Shown piece by piece: positions 18,845 to 29,285 of a stretch of 52,485 bases of DNA. The position numbers and the translations under genes are program-made. Position 1 is the first letter of the stretch, and each line of letters starts with the position of its first letter. Location: assembly GCA_028101965.1 (NCBI GenBank), contig JAOHMI010000011.1, forward strand, positions 1-52,485, in the 5' to 3' direction. The notes beneath the pieces are model-generated. The model worked only from the letters and a program-made list of their open reading frames with translations, was not told the origin of the DNA and made no database searches. This stretch comes from Bacteriovoracaceae bacterium. GTDB taxonomy: Bacteria; Bdellovibrionota; Bacteriovoracia; Bacteriovoracales; Bacteriovoracaceae.

Positions 18845-20221
18845 TTAGAGCGAATTAGCCGCATCCACTACTTTTCCAGTAGAGATAAATGGGTCTAAGT
18901 TACTATGATGTTTTCCTCGGCTAAAGAGACGGCTTCTTAAATCTGCATAACTTGATCCAGGGCTTTCGGATTTCATAAGCGCTAAAACACCCGCAACAAC
19001 TGGAGTGGCCATACTAGTTCCGGCCATACGAACGTAAGGAGTGTCATTGCTTCCGCATACTCCTCCAGGGCAGTAGGGGATTGAAGTGGAAAGGATACCT
19101 CCGTCTGACCAAGGATCTCCCCCTGGAGCTGCTACATGCACACTTACTTTCCCGTAGTTTGAATAGGATGTTAGTTGATTAGTTGCATCTACTGATGCAA
19201 CTGCAACCATATTATTTTCTTGAATAGAGGCAGGGTAAATTGGCTGAGCATCATTACAATCCCCTACGCCATCATACCCACCATTACCAGCGGCGGATAC
19301 TAGGAGAGTATTATTGTCTCGAGCCAATTTAACTTTTGAAATAAGATCTTGTACATCACTATTAATATCTGATCCAGGACCGCCTAAAGATAAATTAATG
19401 ATATGAGCCCCGTTATTTATTGCATACACGATACCACGAACGATGGTTCCTAAATCGCCTTCACCATTTTCATTAAGAACCTTAATGGGAAGAATTTTTG
19501 CCTTCGGTGCAATCCCAGAAAAGGTTGAAGCAACAATTCCGGCCACATGAGTTCCATGTCCATTATCATCAATAGGGTAAGGGTCATTATTAAAAAAATC
19601 ATATCCCACATAATCATCTGCATAACCATTTCCATCTCCATCTGATCCGTCGGCCATACTCCCATGAGGGTCAGCGCTATTTGTACGAATATTTGGGCTA
19701 AGGTGAGGGTGGTTGTAATAAACGCCAGTATCAATAACTGCAACCACAACATTTGAGCCTTGATTAGTATTTTGCAGCTCATCTGCATTTACTTGGGCCA
19801 AATGAGGAAAGAATCCAGTTTGGGATGGATCCATATATTGAGGTATATGGGCTCCTTGGTAAGGATAATTTTGTGCGTTGCTTTGAGCGTTGACCACATT
19901 GTATTTCTCCACAGTGGCCACACTATAAACTTTATTCTTTTTTAATTTACTGTGGGGAAATGATTTTTGAATCACTGCTGAATTAACATTATAAAATTCA
20001 ACGATTCGTGATCCTTCATCAATGATTCGATAATCGACCTTGTATTCTTTAGCAAAAGCTGCAGCAGCTACTGGATCCACACAGCTGGCGATTAAACCTG
20101 GTTTATTCACATTTCGTTTTGATCCTGGTGCTGATTGTTTGGCAAAGGGATTTTTAAGTTGAGAACAAGCGGTAAAAAGAAATAATGAAAAGGATAGGAA
20201 GACAGAAGCAAAACTTCGCAT
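18845..20221 (-). CDS. Subtilisin-like serine protease (S8), lipoprotein
   Basis: A 458-aa protein. The lipobox LFTAC places the lipidated Cys at residue 19, so it is probably membrane-anchored after export. A propeptide of roughly 100 residues, with an inhibitor-I9-like look (about 55-105), precedes the peptidase domain. The catalytic triad is complete: Asp164 (AVIDTG), His222 (NGHGTHVAG) and Ser403 (GTSMATP), with the oxyanion-hole Asn in AAGNGG near 313. An Asp/Gly-rich loop (about 190-203) resembles a calcium-binding insert. Monocistronic, leftward, divergent from uvrA. Confidence 0.95.
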   Translation of the reverse strand: MRSFASVFLSFSLFLFTACSQLKNPFAKQSAPGSKRNVNKPGLIASCVDPVAAAAFAKEYKVDYRIIDEGSRIVEFYNVNSAVIQKSFPHSKLKKNKVYSVATVEKYNVVNAQSNAQNYPYQGAHIPQYMDPSQTGFFPHLAQVNADELQNTNQGSNVVVAVIDTGVYYNHPHLSPNIRTNSADPHGSMADGSDGDGNGYADDYVGYDFFNNDPYPIDDNGHGTHVAGIVASTFSGIAPKAKILPIKVLNENGEGDLGTIVRGIVYAINNGAHIINLSLGGPGSDINSDVQDLISKVKLARDNNTLLVSAAGNGGYDGVGDCNDAQPIYPASIQENNMVAVASVDATNQLTSYSNYGKVSVHVAAPGGDPWSDGGILSTSIPYCPGGVCGSNDTPYVRMAGTSMATPVVAGVLALMKSESPGSSYADLRSRLFSRGKHHSNLDPFISTGKVVDAANSL

Positions 20222-20442
20222 TGATCACCTCATGTGATTAAGTGTTTTGAGCAAACTCATTTTGCTCAATTTGACTTCATTGAATTTTCTAACTCAGTTG
20301 CAGGAGATCCTTTTCTAGACCTCATATAGAATAGTTTACCAATCTACTATACCGGGTAAAAGAGGAGGAAAATGTGGTCCTATTGACGGATTCATGGTAA
20401 GGTGACGGGCATGTAAATTCTCTACAACGAAACTGGTAAGTC

Positions 20443-23265
20443 ATGGATTATATTGAAATTCAGAAAGCTAAGGTCCATAACCTTAAAAATGTATCGCTCA
20501 AGATTCCCCGAAATAACTTGGTGGTTATCACCGGTCCTTCTGGCTCTGGAAAATCATCTTTGGCATTTGATACTTTGTACGCAGAAGGGCAAAGACGTTA
20601 TATTGAATCTCTTTCCAGTTATGCTCGCCAGTTCTTAGGCCAAATGGACCCTCCGGATGTGGAAAGCATTTCAGGATTGTCTCCGGCCATCGCCATCGAT
20701 CAAAAGTCCACAAGTCGTAACCCGCGCTCGACCGTAGGAACTGTGACTGAGATTTACGATTATTTAAGAGTTCTCTATGCACGAATTGGAACCGCTTATT
20801 GTCCGGATTCGGGGGAAAAGTTAGAGCAAAAAAGTGCTGATCAAATTACACAATCTCTATTAGATTATCCAAATAAAAGTAAAATTTTTATTTTCGCCCC
20901 AATAATTAAACATGCAAAAGGCGAGCATAAAGAGATGTTTCAGAAGCTTCTCGCTCAAGGCTATACAAAAGCTCGTGTGAACAAAGAGCTGATGCCCATT
21001 GAAGAGATAACCCTGACTAAAAATAAAAAAGCTTCAATCGATTTATTAATTGATCGGTTGGTGATGAAAGATGGTGTTGAGTCAAGGCTGAATGATTCCA
21101 TTGAGCAAGCCCTTAAAATGGGTGATGGACAGATGATTGCCTTAGTAGATGAACAAGAGCTCTTTTTTTCTGAAAGCTTTTATTCAGCTGCAACTGATAA
21201 CTACTATCCGTCACTTGAACCACGTCTTTTTAGTTTTAATTCTCCCATTGGTGCATGCCAAGGGTGTAATGGGCTAGGGTTAAAAAAAGACTTTATTGAA
21301 AAGAAATTTATTTTAGATGATAACCTTAGTCTAAACGAAGGGGCATTGATTCCCTTTACTAAGTCTTCTTTTCTTTTTCATATGTTCAAGTGCATGGCCA
21401 AGACCGAAAAAATTAATTTAGACACTCCTTTTAAAAAATTAAAAGCCCAGCATAAAGATTTAATCCTTAATGGATCAGGTGAGAAGAAATATTTATTTAG
21501 TTTTATTTCAGATCGTTCTAAATTTGAGTTTAGAAGAAACTGGAGTGGGGTGAATGCTTGGTTACAAAAAAAATATGCAAACACAGGCTCTGAAAAGGTG
21601 CGAAATAGTTTAGAAAGTTTGATGGCCATCGAGTCTTGTCGAGATTGTGAAGGAACTCGGCTGAATCCTTTTGCCAGCTCAGTTAAAATAAAAAATAAGC
21701 CAATTCATAATCTAACTCATTTATCTATTATGGAGATTTTTGAGCAATTAAATTCTTGGAAATTTACGGGAAGTGAAAAAATTATTTCAGATAAGCTTTT
21801 AAAGGAGATTAAAAGTCGCCTTAAGTTTTTGCTTGATGTCGGATTAAATTATTTAAATTTAAACCGAACAGCTTCAACTTTAAGTGGTGGTGAGTCTCAG
21901 CGAATTAGATTGGCCACGCAGATCGGTTCTGCTTTAACTGGTGTTCTTTATGTATTAGATGAGCCAAGTATTGGTCTCCATCAACGAGATAATCAAAAAT
22001 TAATTAAGACTCTTAAGGAGCTGCGGGATTTAAATAACTCAGTCATCGTTGTGGAGCATGATGAAGAGACCATGCAAGAAGCAGATTATATTATTGACAT
22101 GGGTCCTGGTGCCGGAATTCATGGTGGAGAGGTTGTGGTGGTTGGCCCCATGGATAAAATCATTAAAAACAAAAAATCACTCACGGGACAATTTCTCTCT
22201 GGGCGAGATCAAATCGAATATGCTCTACCGCGCAAGGTAGGGAAGCATGAATTAAAGCTAATGAATTTTAGCTGTCATAATGTGCAAAAGCTAAATGCAG
22301 TCATTCCTTTGGGAGGATTGGTAGGGATAAGTGGTGTTTCTGGTTCTGGAAAGTCGACTTTCGTCCACCAGGGAATTGTACCGGCCATAAAAAATACGCT
22401 AGACAAAAAAAGCGAGCATCCTATCCACTATAAGGCCATAACTGGAGTAGATGAAATTCAATCAATCATTGAGCTGGATCAAACTCCCATTGGACGAACT
22501 CCTAAATCAAACCCTGCGACCTATACAAAACTATTTGATGAGATAAGAACATTATTTTCCCAAACAAAAGATTCGAAAATGAAAGGTTATAAGCCAGGAC
22601 GATTTTCTTTCAATGTGAAGGGAGGGCGGTGCGAGTCATGTGAAGGTAATGGGATGGTGAAGGTTGAGATGAACTTTCTTCCTGATGTTTTTATAACTTG
22701 TAGTGAGTGTAAAGGAAGACGTTATAATAGTGAAACGCTCAAGGTCACTTATCGTGGACAAAATGTTGCGGATGTTTTGCAAATGTCCATTGAAGAGGCC
22801 CGAGATTTTTTTGAAAATCACCCAAAGATCAACCGAATCCTAAGTACCCTTTTTGATGTGGGGCTGGGGTATATGAAATTAGGTCAATCAGCAACGACTT
22901 TAAGTGGAGGTGAGGCTCAGCGACTTAAACTTTCTCGAGAATTAAGTAAGCGAACCAAAGGACATACTTTATATGTTCTGGATGAGCCAACCACGGGACT
23001 TCATTTTAATGATATTAAAATACTAATAAAGGCCATTAAGCGTCTAATTGAAAATAATAATACAGTTTTAGTTATTGAGCACAACTTAGATGTACTTAAG
23101 TGCGCTGACTTTATAATTGATATGGGCCCTGAGGGTGGAAAGTTTGGTGGGCAAATCGTCTCCAGCGGGTCACCCGAAGAAGTGGCTAAAGATAAAAATT
23201 CTGTCACCGGTAAATATTTAAAGAAAGCCTTAAAGGTAGGGAAAACCAATGGACTCCTCCAATAA
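20443..23265 (+). CDS. uvrA: Excinuclease ABC subunit A
   Basis: A 940-aa protein of normal family length that recognises DNA damage in nucleotide excision repair as UvrA2/UvrA2B. Both ABC modules are complete: Walker A GPSGSGKS (31-38) and GVSGSGKS (631-638), and two LSGGE signature motifs. Zinc-binding Cys clusters are present: CQGCNG in the first module, and CESCEG with CSECKG in the second. The CESC/CSEC finger needed for damage binding is intact. First gene of a compact operon; the next gene (pyrC) starts inside its last 17 bases. Confidence 0.98.
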   Translation: MDYIEIQKAKVHNLKNVSLKIPRNNLVVITGPSGSGKSSLAFDTLYAEGQRRYIESLSSYARQFLGQMDPPDVESISGLSPAIAIDQKSTSRNPRSTVGTVTEIYDYLRVLYARIGTAYCPDSGEKLEQKSADQITQSLLDYPNKSKIFIFAPIIKHAKGEHKEMFQKLLAQGYTKARVNKELMPIEEITLTKNKKASIDLLIDRLVMKDGVESRLNDSIEQALKMGDGQMIALVDEQELFFSESFYSAATDNYYPSLEPRLFSFNSPIGACQGCNGLGLKKDFIEKKFILDDNLSLNEGALIPFTKSSFLFHMFKCMAKTEKINLDTPFKKLKAQHKDLILNGSGEKKYLFSFISDRSKFEFRRNWSGVNAWLQKKYANTGSEKVRNSLESLMAIESCRDCEGTRLNPFASSVKIKNKPIHNLTHLSIMEIFEQLNSWKFTGSEKIISDKLLKEIKSRLKFLLDVGLNYLNLNRTASTLSGGESQRIRLATQIGSALTGVLYVLDEPSIGLHQRDNQKLIKTLKELRDLNNSVIVVEHDEETMQEADYIIDMGPGAGIHGGEVVVVGPMDKIIKNKKSLTGQFLSGRDQIEYALPRKVGKHELKLMNFSCHNVQKLNAVIPLGGLVGISGVSGSGKSTFVHQGIVPAIKNTLDKKSEHPIHYKAITGVDEIQSIIELDQTPIGRTPKSNPATYTKLFDEIRTLFSQTKDSKMKGYKPGRFSFNVKGGRCESCEGNGMVKVEMNFLPDVFITCSECKGRRYNSETLKVTYRGQNVADVLQMSIEEARDFFENHPKINRILSTLFDVGLGYMKLGQSATTLSGGEAQRLKLSRELSKRTKGHTLYVLDEPTTGLHFNDIKILIKAIKRLIENNNTVLVIEHNLDVLKCADFIIDMGPEGGKFGGQIVSSGSPEEVAKDKNSVTGKYLKKALKVGKTNGLLQ

Positions 23266-24601
23266 TTTTATACTCATTAACGTTAACTTATTAAGTCATT
23301 ATGAAGTGGATCAAATCCAAATAAACCAAGATCAGCTCGACCTTGGTGCAATTCATGTAATGGGTGGATTAATCGAAAAAATATATCGAGGTGATGAATA
23401 TAAATCATTAATCGATAATGGTTACATCGGAGGTGTTGATGTTATTGATGGGGATGGTAAATTAATTCTTCCAGGGTTAACTGATCCTCAGGTTCATTTA
23501 AGAGAACCTGGATTTGAGTATAAGGAAGACATTGAGTCTGGTTTAATGAGCGCCTTAAAGGGAGGCTATACAGATGTGGTTTGTATGCCGAATACGAAAC
23601 CAGTTATCGATAATGAAAAAACCATTAAGCATATCTATCAACGTTCTAGTGATTTAGGTTTAGCCAATGTTTACCCAACCGCTTCTGTCACAATAGGACA
23701 AGAAGGTGTCGAAACAGTTGATTTTAAAAACTTATTTGATAAAGGAGCTATTGCCTTTACGGATGATGGTTTAGGCATCCAAAAAGATGAAGTTATAGAT
23801 CGTGCTTTTAAAGAATTATCAGCATTGCAGGTTCCTCTCTTAGATCATGCTCAATGTGAAGAGCTATCTGCTGGTGGAGTTATTCATCCTCATAAGTTTG
23901 ATGATGAAGAAAGAAATCCATTTTACGATCCTCGCTCAGAAGAAAAACATGTTATTCGTGGCTGTGAATTAAGTTTAAAATATAAGACCCCCTACCACGT
24001 TCTCCATATTTCAACCATTGGAAGCTTAAATGCAATTAAAGAATTTAAGCAGAAAGGGGCTCCGGTTACTTGCGAGGTAACACCACATCATTTACTCCTG
24101 AATGTTGATGATATTTTTTCTGTGCCTAAAAGTATGCGTCCAAATTTTAAAATGAATCCTCCTTTGAGAGGAAGAGGTGATATGTTCGCTTGCCAAGAAG
24201 CTCTTATTGACGGAACTATTGATATGATATCGACGGACCATGCACCTCACTCTAAAAAAGAGAAACTAAATGGTTTCACGGAAGCTCCCTTTGGAATTAT
24301 TGGTTTAGAAACTGCCCTTCCTTTAATGGTCACTTATTTTGTTAAACCAGGAAAAATTACATACGGAAGATTGATCGAGTTAATGAAATATAAACCTAAT
24401 CAATTATTCAAGCTCCCCATACATACTATCATTGAAGGAAACCTCGCAACTTTTCTTTTGGTGGATCATCTAAATTCGCGCAAGTATGAAAAATCTGAAA
24501 TACTATCTAAGTCAAAGAATTCTCCATTTCTAAATCGGGAGTTGACGGGATTTGTATCTAAAACATTTGTTAAAGGTGGAATTAAATATGCTGATAAATA
24601 A
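23249..24601 (+). CDS. pyrC: Dihydroorotase (pyrimidine biosynthesis)
   Basis: A 450-aa amidohydrolase that closes carbamoyl-aspartate to dihydroorotate. Motifs in order: DPQVHLREPG (79-88), CMPNTKP, FTDDG, PLLDHAQ, a YHVLHIST metal-ligand segment, EVTPHH and STDHAPHSKKEK. The first His of the usual HxH metal pair is Gln (Gln81), a variant I recall in one subgroup of dihydroorotases (DDQVHFREPG). Catalytic competence is therefore likely but not certain. The ATG at 23249 overlaps uvrA and is preceded by GGTAGGGA. Confidence 0.92.
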   Translation: MDSSNNFILINVNLLSHYEVDQIQINQDQLDLGAIHVMGGLIEKIYRGDEYKSLIDNGYIGGVDVIDGDGKLILPGLTDPQVHLREPGFEYKEDIESGLMSALKGGYTDVVCMPNTKPVIDNEKTIKHIYQRSSDLGLANVYPTASVTIGQEGVETVDFKNLFDKGAIAFTDDGLGIQKDEVIDRAFKELSALQVPLLDHAQCEELSAGGVIHPHKFDDEERNPFYDPRSEEKHVIRGCELSLKYKTPYHVLHISTIGSLNAIKEFKQKGAPVTCEVTPHHLLLNVDDIFSVPKSMRPNFKMNPPLRGRGDMFACQEALIDGTIDMISTDHAPHSKKEKLNGFTEAPFGIIGLETALPLMVTYFVKPGKITYGRLIELMKYKPNQLFKLPIHTIIEGNLATFLLVDHLNSRKYEKSEILSKSKNSPFLNRELTGFVSKTFVKGGIKYADK

Positions 24602-25013
24602 GAAACAGCTTCATCAAGCTTTTTTGAAAGCAAAAGAAGTTAGAAAAAACTCCTATAGTCCTTATTCTAAGTTTGCCGTTGGTGCGGCTATCAAATTAAA
24701 AGGACAGAAAAGTTTGATTTTAGGCGCTAACGTTGAGAATGCTTCTTTTGGCGCAACCATATGTGCTGAAAAATCGGCCATTGTTCAAGCAGTGTCTAAA
24801 TATGGCAAAGTAAAAATTGAATATGTGGTGGTCGTGACAAATACTAAACCAGCAATAGGACCTTGTGGACTTTGCCTGCAAACGATCAAGGAATTTGCAA
24901 CCAAAGATACTATGGTCTGCTTGGCCAATTTGAAAGGGATTCAGCAAGTTGTAAAGTTTGAAGAACTAGTATCACTTCCCCCAAAAAGTTTTCCCAATAA
25001 GCAAACAAAATGA
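24588..25013 (+). CDS. cdd: Cytidine deaminase (pyrimidine salvage)
   Basis: A 141-aa protein of usual length for the homotetrameric enzyme. Zinc and catalytic residues are visible: Cys59-Ala-Glu61 and the PCGLC pair (Cys93, Cys96); the usual PCGxCRQ reads PCGLCLQ here. The ATG at 24588 is chosen because of AAGGTGGA seven bases upstream and because it overlaps the end of pyrC; the longer frame from 24552 lies inside pyrC without a ribosome site. It shares a theme (pyrimidine supply) with pyrC. It overlaps priA by 4 bases. Confidence 0.9.
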   Translation: MLINKKQLHQAFLKAKEVRKNSYSPYSKFAVGAAIKLKGQKSLILGANVENASFGATICAEKSAIVQAVSKYGKVKIEYVVVVTNTKPAIGPCGLCLQTIKEFATKDTMVCLANLKGIQQVVKFEELVSLPPKSFPNKQTK

Positions 25014-27016
25014 GTGGAGAGTTTGAATATTTAAAAGTGGCCGTTGATTTTCCAAAAATCGACTCTCTTTTATATTATAAGGCTAAAAAAGATTTTTTTA
25101 AAAACGAAGAATTTGTTTCGGTTCCTCTGGGTCGCCGGTTTGCGAGAGGTTTAATTGTCGACAAATTGAGCGAAGACCCGCTTAAGGATGGAAAGATAAA
25201 ACTAAAAGAGATTTCAGAAAAATCTGAAACACTTTTGAAATACAATTCTCTTTGGTTGGATTTATTAAGCTGGATGTCCCAGTATTATCACTATTCTTTA
25301 GGAAAACTTATTTTCGATACTCTTCCTAAAGAAACAAAGTTAATGAAGAAGAGTTTTGCGAAGGATGGAATAGGGAATCCTCTTCCTTATGAATTAAATC
25401 AAGAGCAACTGGACATTTATCAAAAAATTTCTCCTCACCTTGAGACAGGTTTTTCTCAGCATTTAATCCATGGAATTACGGGCTCGGGAAAAACCTCTAT
25501 TTATCTAAAAGTTATCATTGATACCTTAAAGTCAGGAAAATCAGTTCAGTTTTTACTGCCGGAAATAAATTTAACTCCTTCATTTATCGATTTTTTTCAA
25601 ACCCATGTGGACTGTAAATTATTTTTGTACCATGGGATGCTATCCTCTTCTCAAAAACACAAAATCTGGTATGAAATTCAATCTGAAGAAAAGCCCATTT
25701 TGCTGATTGGAGTTCGCTCCTCGCTTTTTCTTCCCATAAATAATCTTGGACTGATTATTGTAGATGAAGAGCATGAAACATCTTTTAAACAAACAGATCG
25801 CTGCGCCTATCACGCAAGAGATGTGGCCATTAAGAAATCGCACCTGCATAAAATTCCGATCATTTTGGGATCCGCAACTCCGATGGTGGAAACCTATCAT
25901 AACTTTACAACGGATACGAGCAGTTCAAGGTTTTATTACTCTTTGGATAAACGAGCATCTAGCTTTAATCTTCCCGTGGTGAATTTAATTGAAAAAGGTG
26001 AGAATGCAATTTTTCCTTTTGAACAGGCCACCTTAGAGACGATCAAAAAAAGACTTGAGCTAAATGAACAAGTCATAATTTATGTGAATAAATTGGGCTA
26101 TGCTAATCTAGTTAGCTGCCAGAGCTGTGGATTTGAATTTAAAAATGAAGCCTGTGGTTGTGATAATAACTTAAAATTTTTTAAGCAAAAAAATATTTTG
26201 GCCTGCAGCTTTTGTGAATTTAAAACTCCGATGCCTAAAATGTGTCCACAGTGTTCATCTCTAAAACTATTTGAGCAGGGGTTTGGTACTGAAAAAGTGA
26301 TGGATGTACTCAGCACTTTTTTTCCTCAACATAAGGTGGCGCGATTTGACCGAGATGAACTACATACTCCTAAGCAAATCCAAAATCGCCTGGAAGAATT
26401 CTCTTCTGGTCAAATTGATATTCTTATTGGAACTCAAATGATTTCCAAAGGGCACAATTTTAAAAATGTTAACTTAGTTGTTGTATTGGGGATAGATCAG
26501 ATGTTAGCAGCTCCAGATTTTCGCGGAGTGGAGCGAGCATTTTTTCAACTAGTGCAAGTTTCAGGACGGGCCGGTCGCTTTCATCATAATTCAGAAGTAG
26601 TTGTTCAAACCAATAAAGGGAAGCATCCTCTTTTTGAGTTATTTCAAAAGCATCGAATGAATGATTTTTATGATTATGAACTTCCTCATCGTGAATTAGG
26701 AGTTCTCCCACCCTATAGTTTCCTATGCTTTTTTTATGTATCTCATGCGCAAAGATGGCAGGCCGAGAAAGAAGCAGAAAAGTTGGTTTCTTTTTTCGAA
26801 GTGATTCTTAAGGGAAAGGATGAAGAAGTACTGATTAATGGACCTGCTCCAAATTTCGTAGAAAAACGGTCCGGTATGTTTACTCAGTTTATTCTTCTGA
26901 AATCAGCTCAGCGAGCTCCAATTCATAATTTAATTGAAAGTTTCAATGGCAATGAAAAGAAGCTTTCTCTTAAGAGTGTGATAAAAGTAGATGTGGACCC
27001 CGTTTCTTTTTTCTAA
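25010..27016 (+). CDS. priA: Primosomal replication-restart helicase PriA
   Basis: A 668-aa superfamily 2 helicase, slightly shorter than the E. coli protein. GITGSGKTS (155-163) is Walker A and VDEEHE (251-256) is the DEAH-type box. A zinc-binding region follows with paired Cys (CQSC, CGC, CSFC, CPQC), and a C-terminal helicase lobe has QMISKGHNF and QVSGRAGR. The protein reloads DnaB at stalled forks. The start overlaps the cdd stop as ATGA, the last gene of the uvrA-pyrC-cdd-priA operon. Two of the four genes concern DNA repair or restart and two concern pyrimidines. Confidence 0.96.
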   Translation: MSGEFEYLKVAVDFPKIDSLLYYKAKKDFFKNEEFVSVPLGRRFARGLIVDKLSEDPLKDGKIKLKEISEKSETLLKYNSLWLDLLSWMSQYYHYSLGKLIFDTLPKETKLMKKSFAKDGIGNPLPYELNQEQLDIYQKISPHLETGFSQHLIHGITGSGKTSIYLKVIIDTLKSGKSVQFLLPEINLTPSFIDFFQTHVDCKLFLYHGMLSSSQKHKIWYEIQSEEKPILLIGVRSSLFLPINNLGLIIVDEEHETSFKQTDRCAYHARDVAIKKSHLHKIPIILGSATPMVETYHNFTTDTSSSRFYYSLDKRASSFNLPVVNLIEKGENAIFPFEQATLETIKKRLELNEQVIIYVNKLGYANLVSCQSCGFEFKNEACGCDNNLKFFKQKNILACSFCEFKTPMPKMCPQCSSLKLFEQGFGTEKVMDVLSTFFPQHKVARFDRDELHTPKQIQNRLEEFSSGQIDILIGTQMISKGHNFKNVNLVVVLGIDQMLAAPDFRGVERAFFQLVQVSGRAGRFHHNSEVVVQTNKGKHPLFELFQKHRMNDFYDYELPHRELGVLPPYSFLCFFYVSHAQRWQAEKEAEKLVSFFEVILKGKDEEVLINGPAPNFVEKRSGMFTQFILLKSAQRAPIHNLIESFNGNEKKLSLKSVIKVDVDPVSFF

Positions 27017-27105
27017 TTATTTTTGTTAATTTAAAACGAATTAATCCCTTTTTTGACTAGGTAAGTAATTAAGTTTTTACAGAATAGTACCGATTCAATA
27101 AACAA

Positions 27106-29256
27106 ATGAAAAATATTTTGCCTTTTATTTTATTAAACTTAATGATTAATTTTTTTGGTTATTCCAAATGTCCTGAAAGCCCTGAGGAGTGGGATCAAAT
27201 TAAAGAAACCTATTGGAGTGAGGGGTTTCGAAAAGTAATAGATCTATTGGAGCTTCGGCCAGAAAACGATAGATCATCTCAGCATACATATTTATTTAAT
27301 CATATTGAAAACTGTAAAGATTCGGTTCAGAAAGAGCTTGCTCCATGCTTAGATTTTAAAATTGATCGCATGCCTGAACCAAATTTTCAGGGTTATTATA
27401 CAAATCCTGATGTTGCAGATTGGGTCAATGAAAAGGAGTTACCTTCCTCTGCTTTTAACTATAATTTATTTAAAGAACTTGATAATTTATTAGTTGATCC
27501 GGCAAAATACAACAATGCAGTGGAAAAAATTCGTTCAAATTTGGAGGATTCAGGTTTAACTGATGTTTTGCTTGGTAATGATGATAATAATAGATTTATG
27601 ATTTCTTTTAATCAAACCATTAAGGGGGTAAATTGTCATAGAACTATTACGATTAATTTAAACCCAGAACGGTTGATAGAAAATAAGCCACCGTCTCGTA
27701 GTGAAAATTTAAAGAAGCTTATTTTGAAGCAATCATCTCCTGATATAGAAGGAAAGCAAATTGAGAGCTCTGAAAATAATGAAAAAAAAGAAAATTTAGA
27801 CTCAGAAACAGAAACAGAGAAAGCTAAAGAATTAGAAAGTTTACTAATTTGCGATAGTAACCCAGTACAAAGTGAATCTGGTAATAATCCTTTTCCAAAA
27901 AGAAAGCCTGCCTACTTAGCTGCATATAAATTACGTCCAGAGGAAGATGGAAGCTCTAGTGTTAGTTTGCATGGTAATGGCAGAATGGACTGTCTTCGTT
28001 GTCACTTTCAAGGGGGAATAACACCGAAAAAATTTTCCCAGAGCAATTTAGAAGATGACCGAAAAGGTCATCATCAGATTGCTGAGATTCAAGAATTTTA
28101 TAAGAAAGAAGAGTTTACTAATAATTATTTTCCCGGTGTAGGCGTATCCTCATATAATAATTCTTTTGAAGTGGTTGGGCCTTTAGATCAAGGAAGCGCT
28201 TCTCTCATCAGGAATAAGGTATTAGAGTCATGTACCTCTGCTCTTAGACTAAAAGATTTTTCTAATAATCAAGGAAGATTCAATGCTTATAAAAGGAATA
28301 TTCGAGATGCTATGAATTGCTCAAGCTGCCACAATGGAGAAAAGAATTTACCAATTCCTCTTCAAACTGATTCTAGTATAGTTCTTACAAAAGTAGGCAA
28401 AGGACACCCCAGTTTTGGAAATAGAGAAGGTGATGATTTATTTTATAAAACTTTAAACTCATGTGTGGAAAGTGAAATAAATATTTATAAAGGGATCGAC
28501 GAGTTACCTGAGGGGATTTTAAGCCCGGATAGTAATAACCCAACAAGTTCAGTTCATTTCCAAGCAAGATTGAATAGTGTTAGTTGTGTCGCTCTTTCTA
28601 ATGTCTATAACTTCGATTACATTCCTGTCAAAGACTCGAATCATTTTGCTTGTTCCACATCTGTGAATGAAGCGCTGACTAATATCGATATTTTTACAGA
28701 AGGCCAATTAATTTATGACGATACGGAAAGTAAAGAATCCCTATTCAAATTGACCAGTCCCACTGAAACTGAGGGGATGACTGGATGGAATAATATTATT
28801 ATTTGTAACCAAAGTGATATTGGGCCTCCTTATCAGAGGGTTATTAAAGCAGTACCAGGCTGTTCTAGCGGTAGTTGTAAACCTTTTACTCAAATAGCAA
28901 ATTTTGACCGAGAAGGTAATTTTCAAGGGTTTGCAAAAAAGACCAATAGAGATGGGCTCGATATTGAACCTGTCACCGGCTATGATCATGTAGAGCTAGA
29001 CATAGATGGGGAGGGGGAGAATTCATTTTCAAGTTGGTATCAAAATAATAGAAATAGCTACGGCAAATATATCGCTTCTGGGTTAAGAAATACTGTGGTT
29101 GATGGAGTGACTGGTGCAACCCTTCCTCGAGTTAATACACCTAGGGGTTTTGGGGCAAGTGTAGAAGCACTGGCCGGTTCAATTTATCAAGCAGAAGAGT
29201 TTATTAAAAAATCTTTCGATTCAAATGAAAAGTGTAAATTAAAAGAGGATGAATAG
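27106..29256 (+). CDS. Exported diheme-type protein with C-terminal DGVTGAT motif (paralogue 1)
   Basis: A 716-aa protein with a signal peptide (about 1-20). CLRCH (296-300) and CSSCH (405-409) are c-type haem motifs. Near the C-terminus there is a conserved CSSGSCK, then ANFDREGNFQGF, and then DGVTGAT at 666-672. The last fits the DxxTGAT flavin-attachment signature of RnfG/NqrC-type FMN-binding domains, and the preceding strand pattern is similar. The paralogue at 30360 keeps all these elements in the same order. A Lys/Glu-rich linker (~200-245) is unique to this copy. I infer a periplasmic redox protein; the FMN attachment is a hypothesis. Confidence 0.72.
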   Translation: MKNILPFILLNLMINFFGYSKCPESPEEWDQIKETYWSEGFRKVIDLLELRPENDRSSQHTYLFNHIENCKDSVQKELAPCLDFKIDRMPEPNFQGYYTNPDVADWVNEKELPSSAFNYNLFKELDNLLVDPAKYNNAVEKIRSNLEDSGLTDVLLGNDDNNRFMISFNQTIKGVNCHRTITINLNPERLIENKPPSRSENLKKLILKQSSPDIEGKQIESSENNEKKENLDSETETEKAKELESLLICDSNPVQSESGNNPFPKRKPAYLAAYKLRPEEDGSSSVSLHGNGRMDCLRCHFQGGITPKKFSQSNLEDDRKGHHQIAEIQEFYKKEEFTNNYFPGVGVSSYNNSFEVVGPLDQGSASLIRNKVLESCTSALRLKDFSNNQGRFNAYKRNIRDAMNCSSCHNGEKNLPIPLQTDSSIVLTKVGKGHPSFGNREGDDLFYKTLNSCVESEINIYKGIDELPEGILSPDSNNPTSSVHFQARLNSVSCVALSNVYNFDYIPVKDSNHFACSTSVNEALTNIDIFTEGQLIYDDTESKESLFKLTSPTETEGMTGWNNIIICNQSDIGPPYQRVIKAVPGCSSGSCKPFTQIANFDREGNFQGFAKKTNRDGLDIEPVTGYDHVELDIDGEGENSFSSWYQNNRNSYGKYIASGLRNTVVDGVTGATLPRVNTPRGFGASVEALAGSIYQAEEFIKKSFDSNEKCKLKEDE

Positions 29257-29285
29257 CGAAATCTCATATTGACTAGAAGGAAATT

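Noticed and set aside
19450-19788. Met-rich frame of 112 codons inside the subtilisin gene
   Set aside because: It is a shifted frame on the same strand as a gene with a complete catalytic triad; the Met/Ile-rich composition is a codon artefact.
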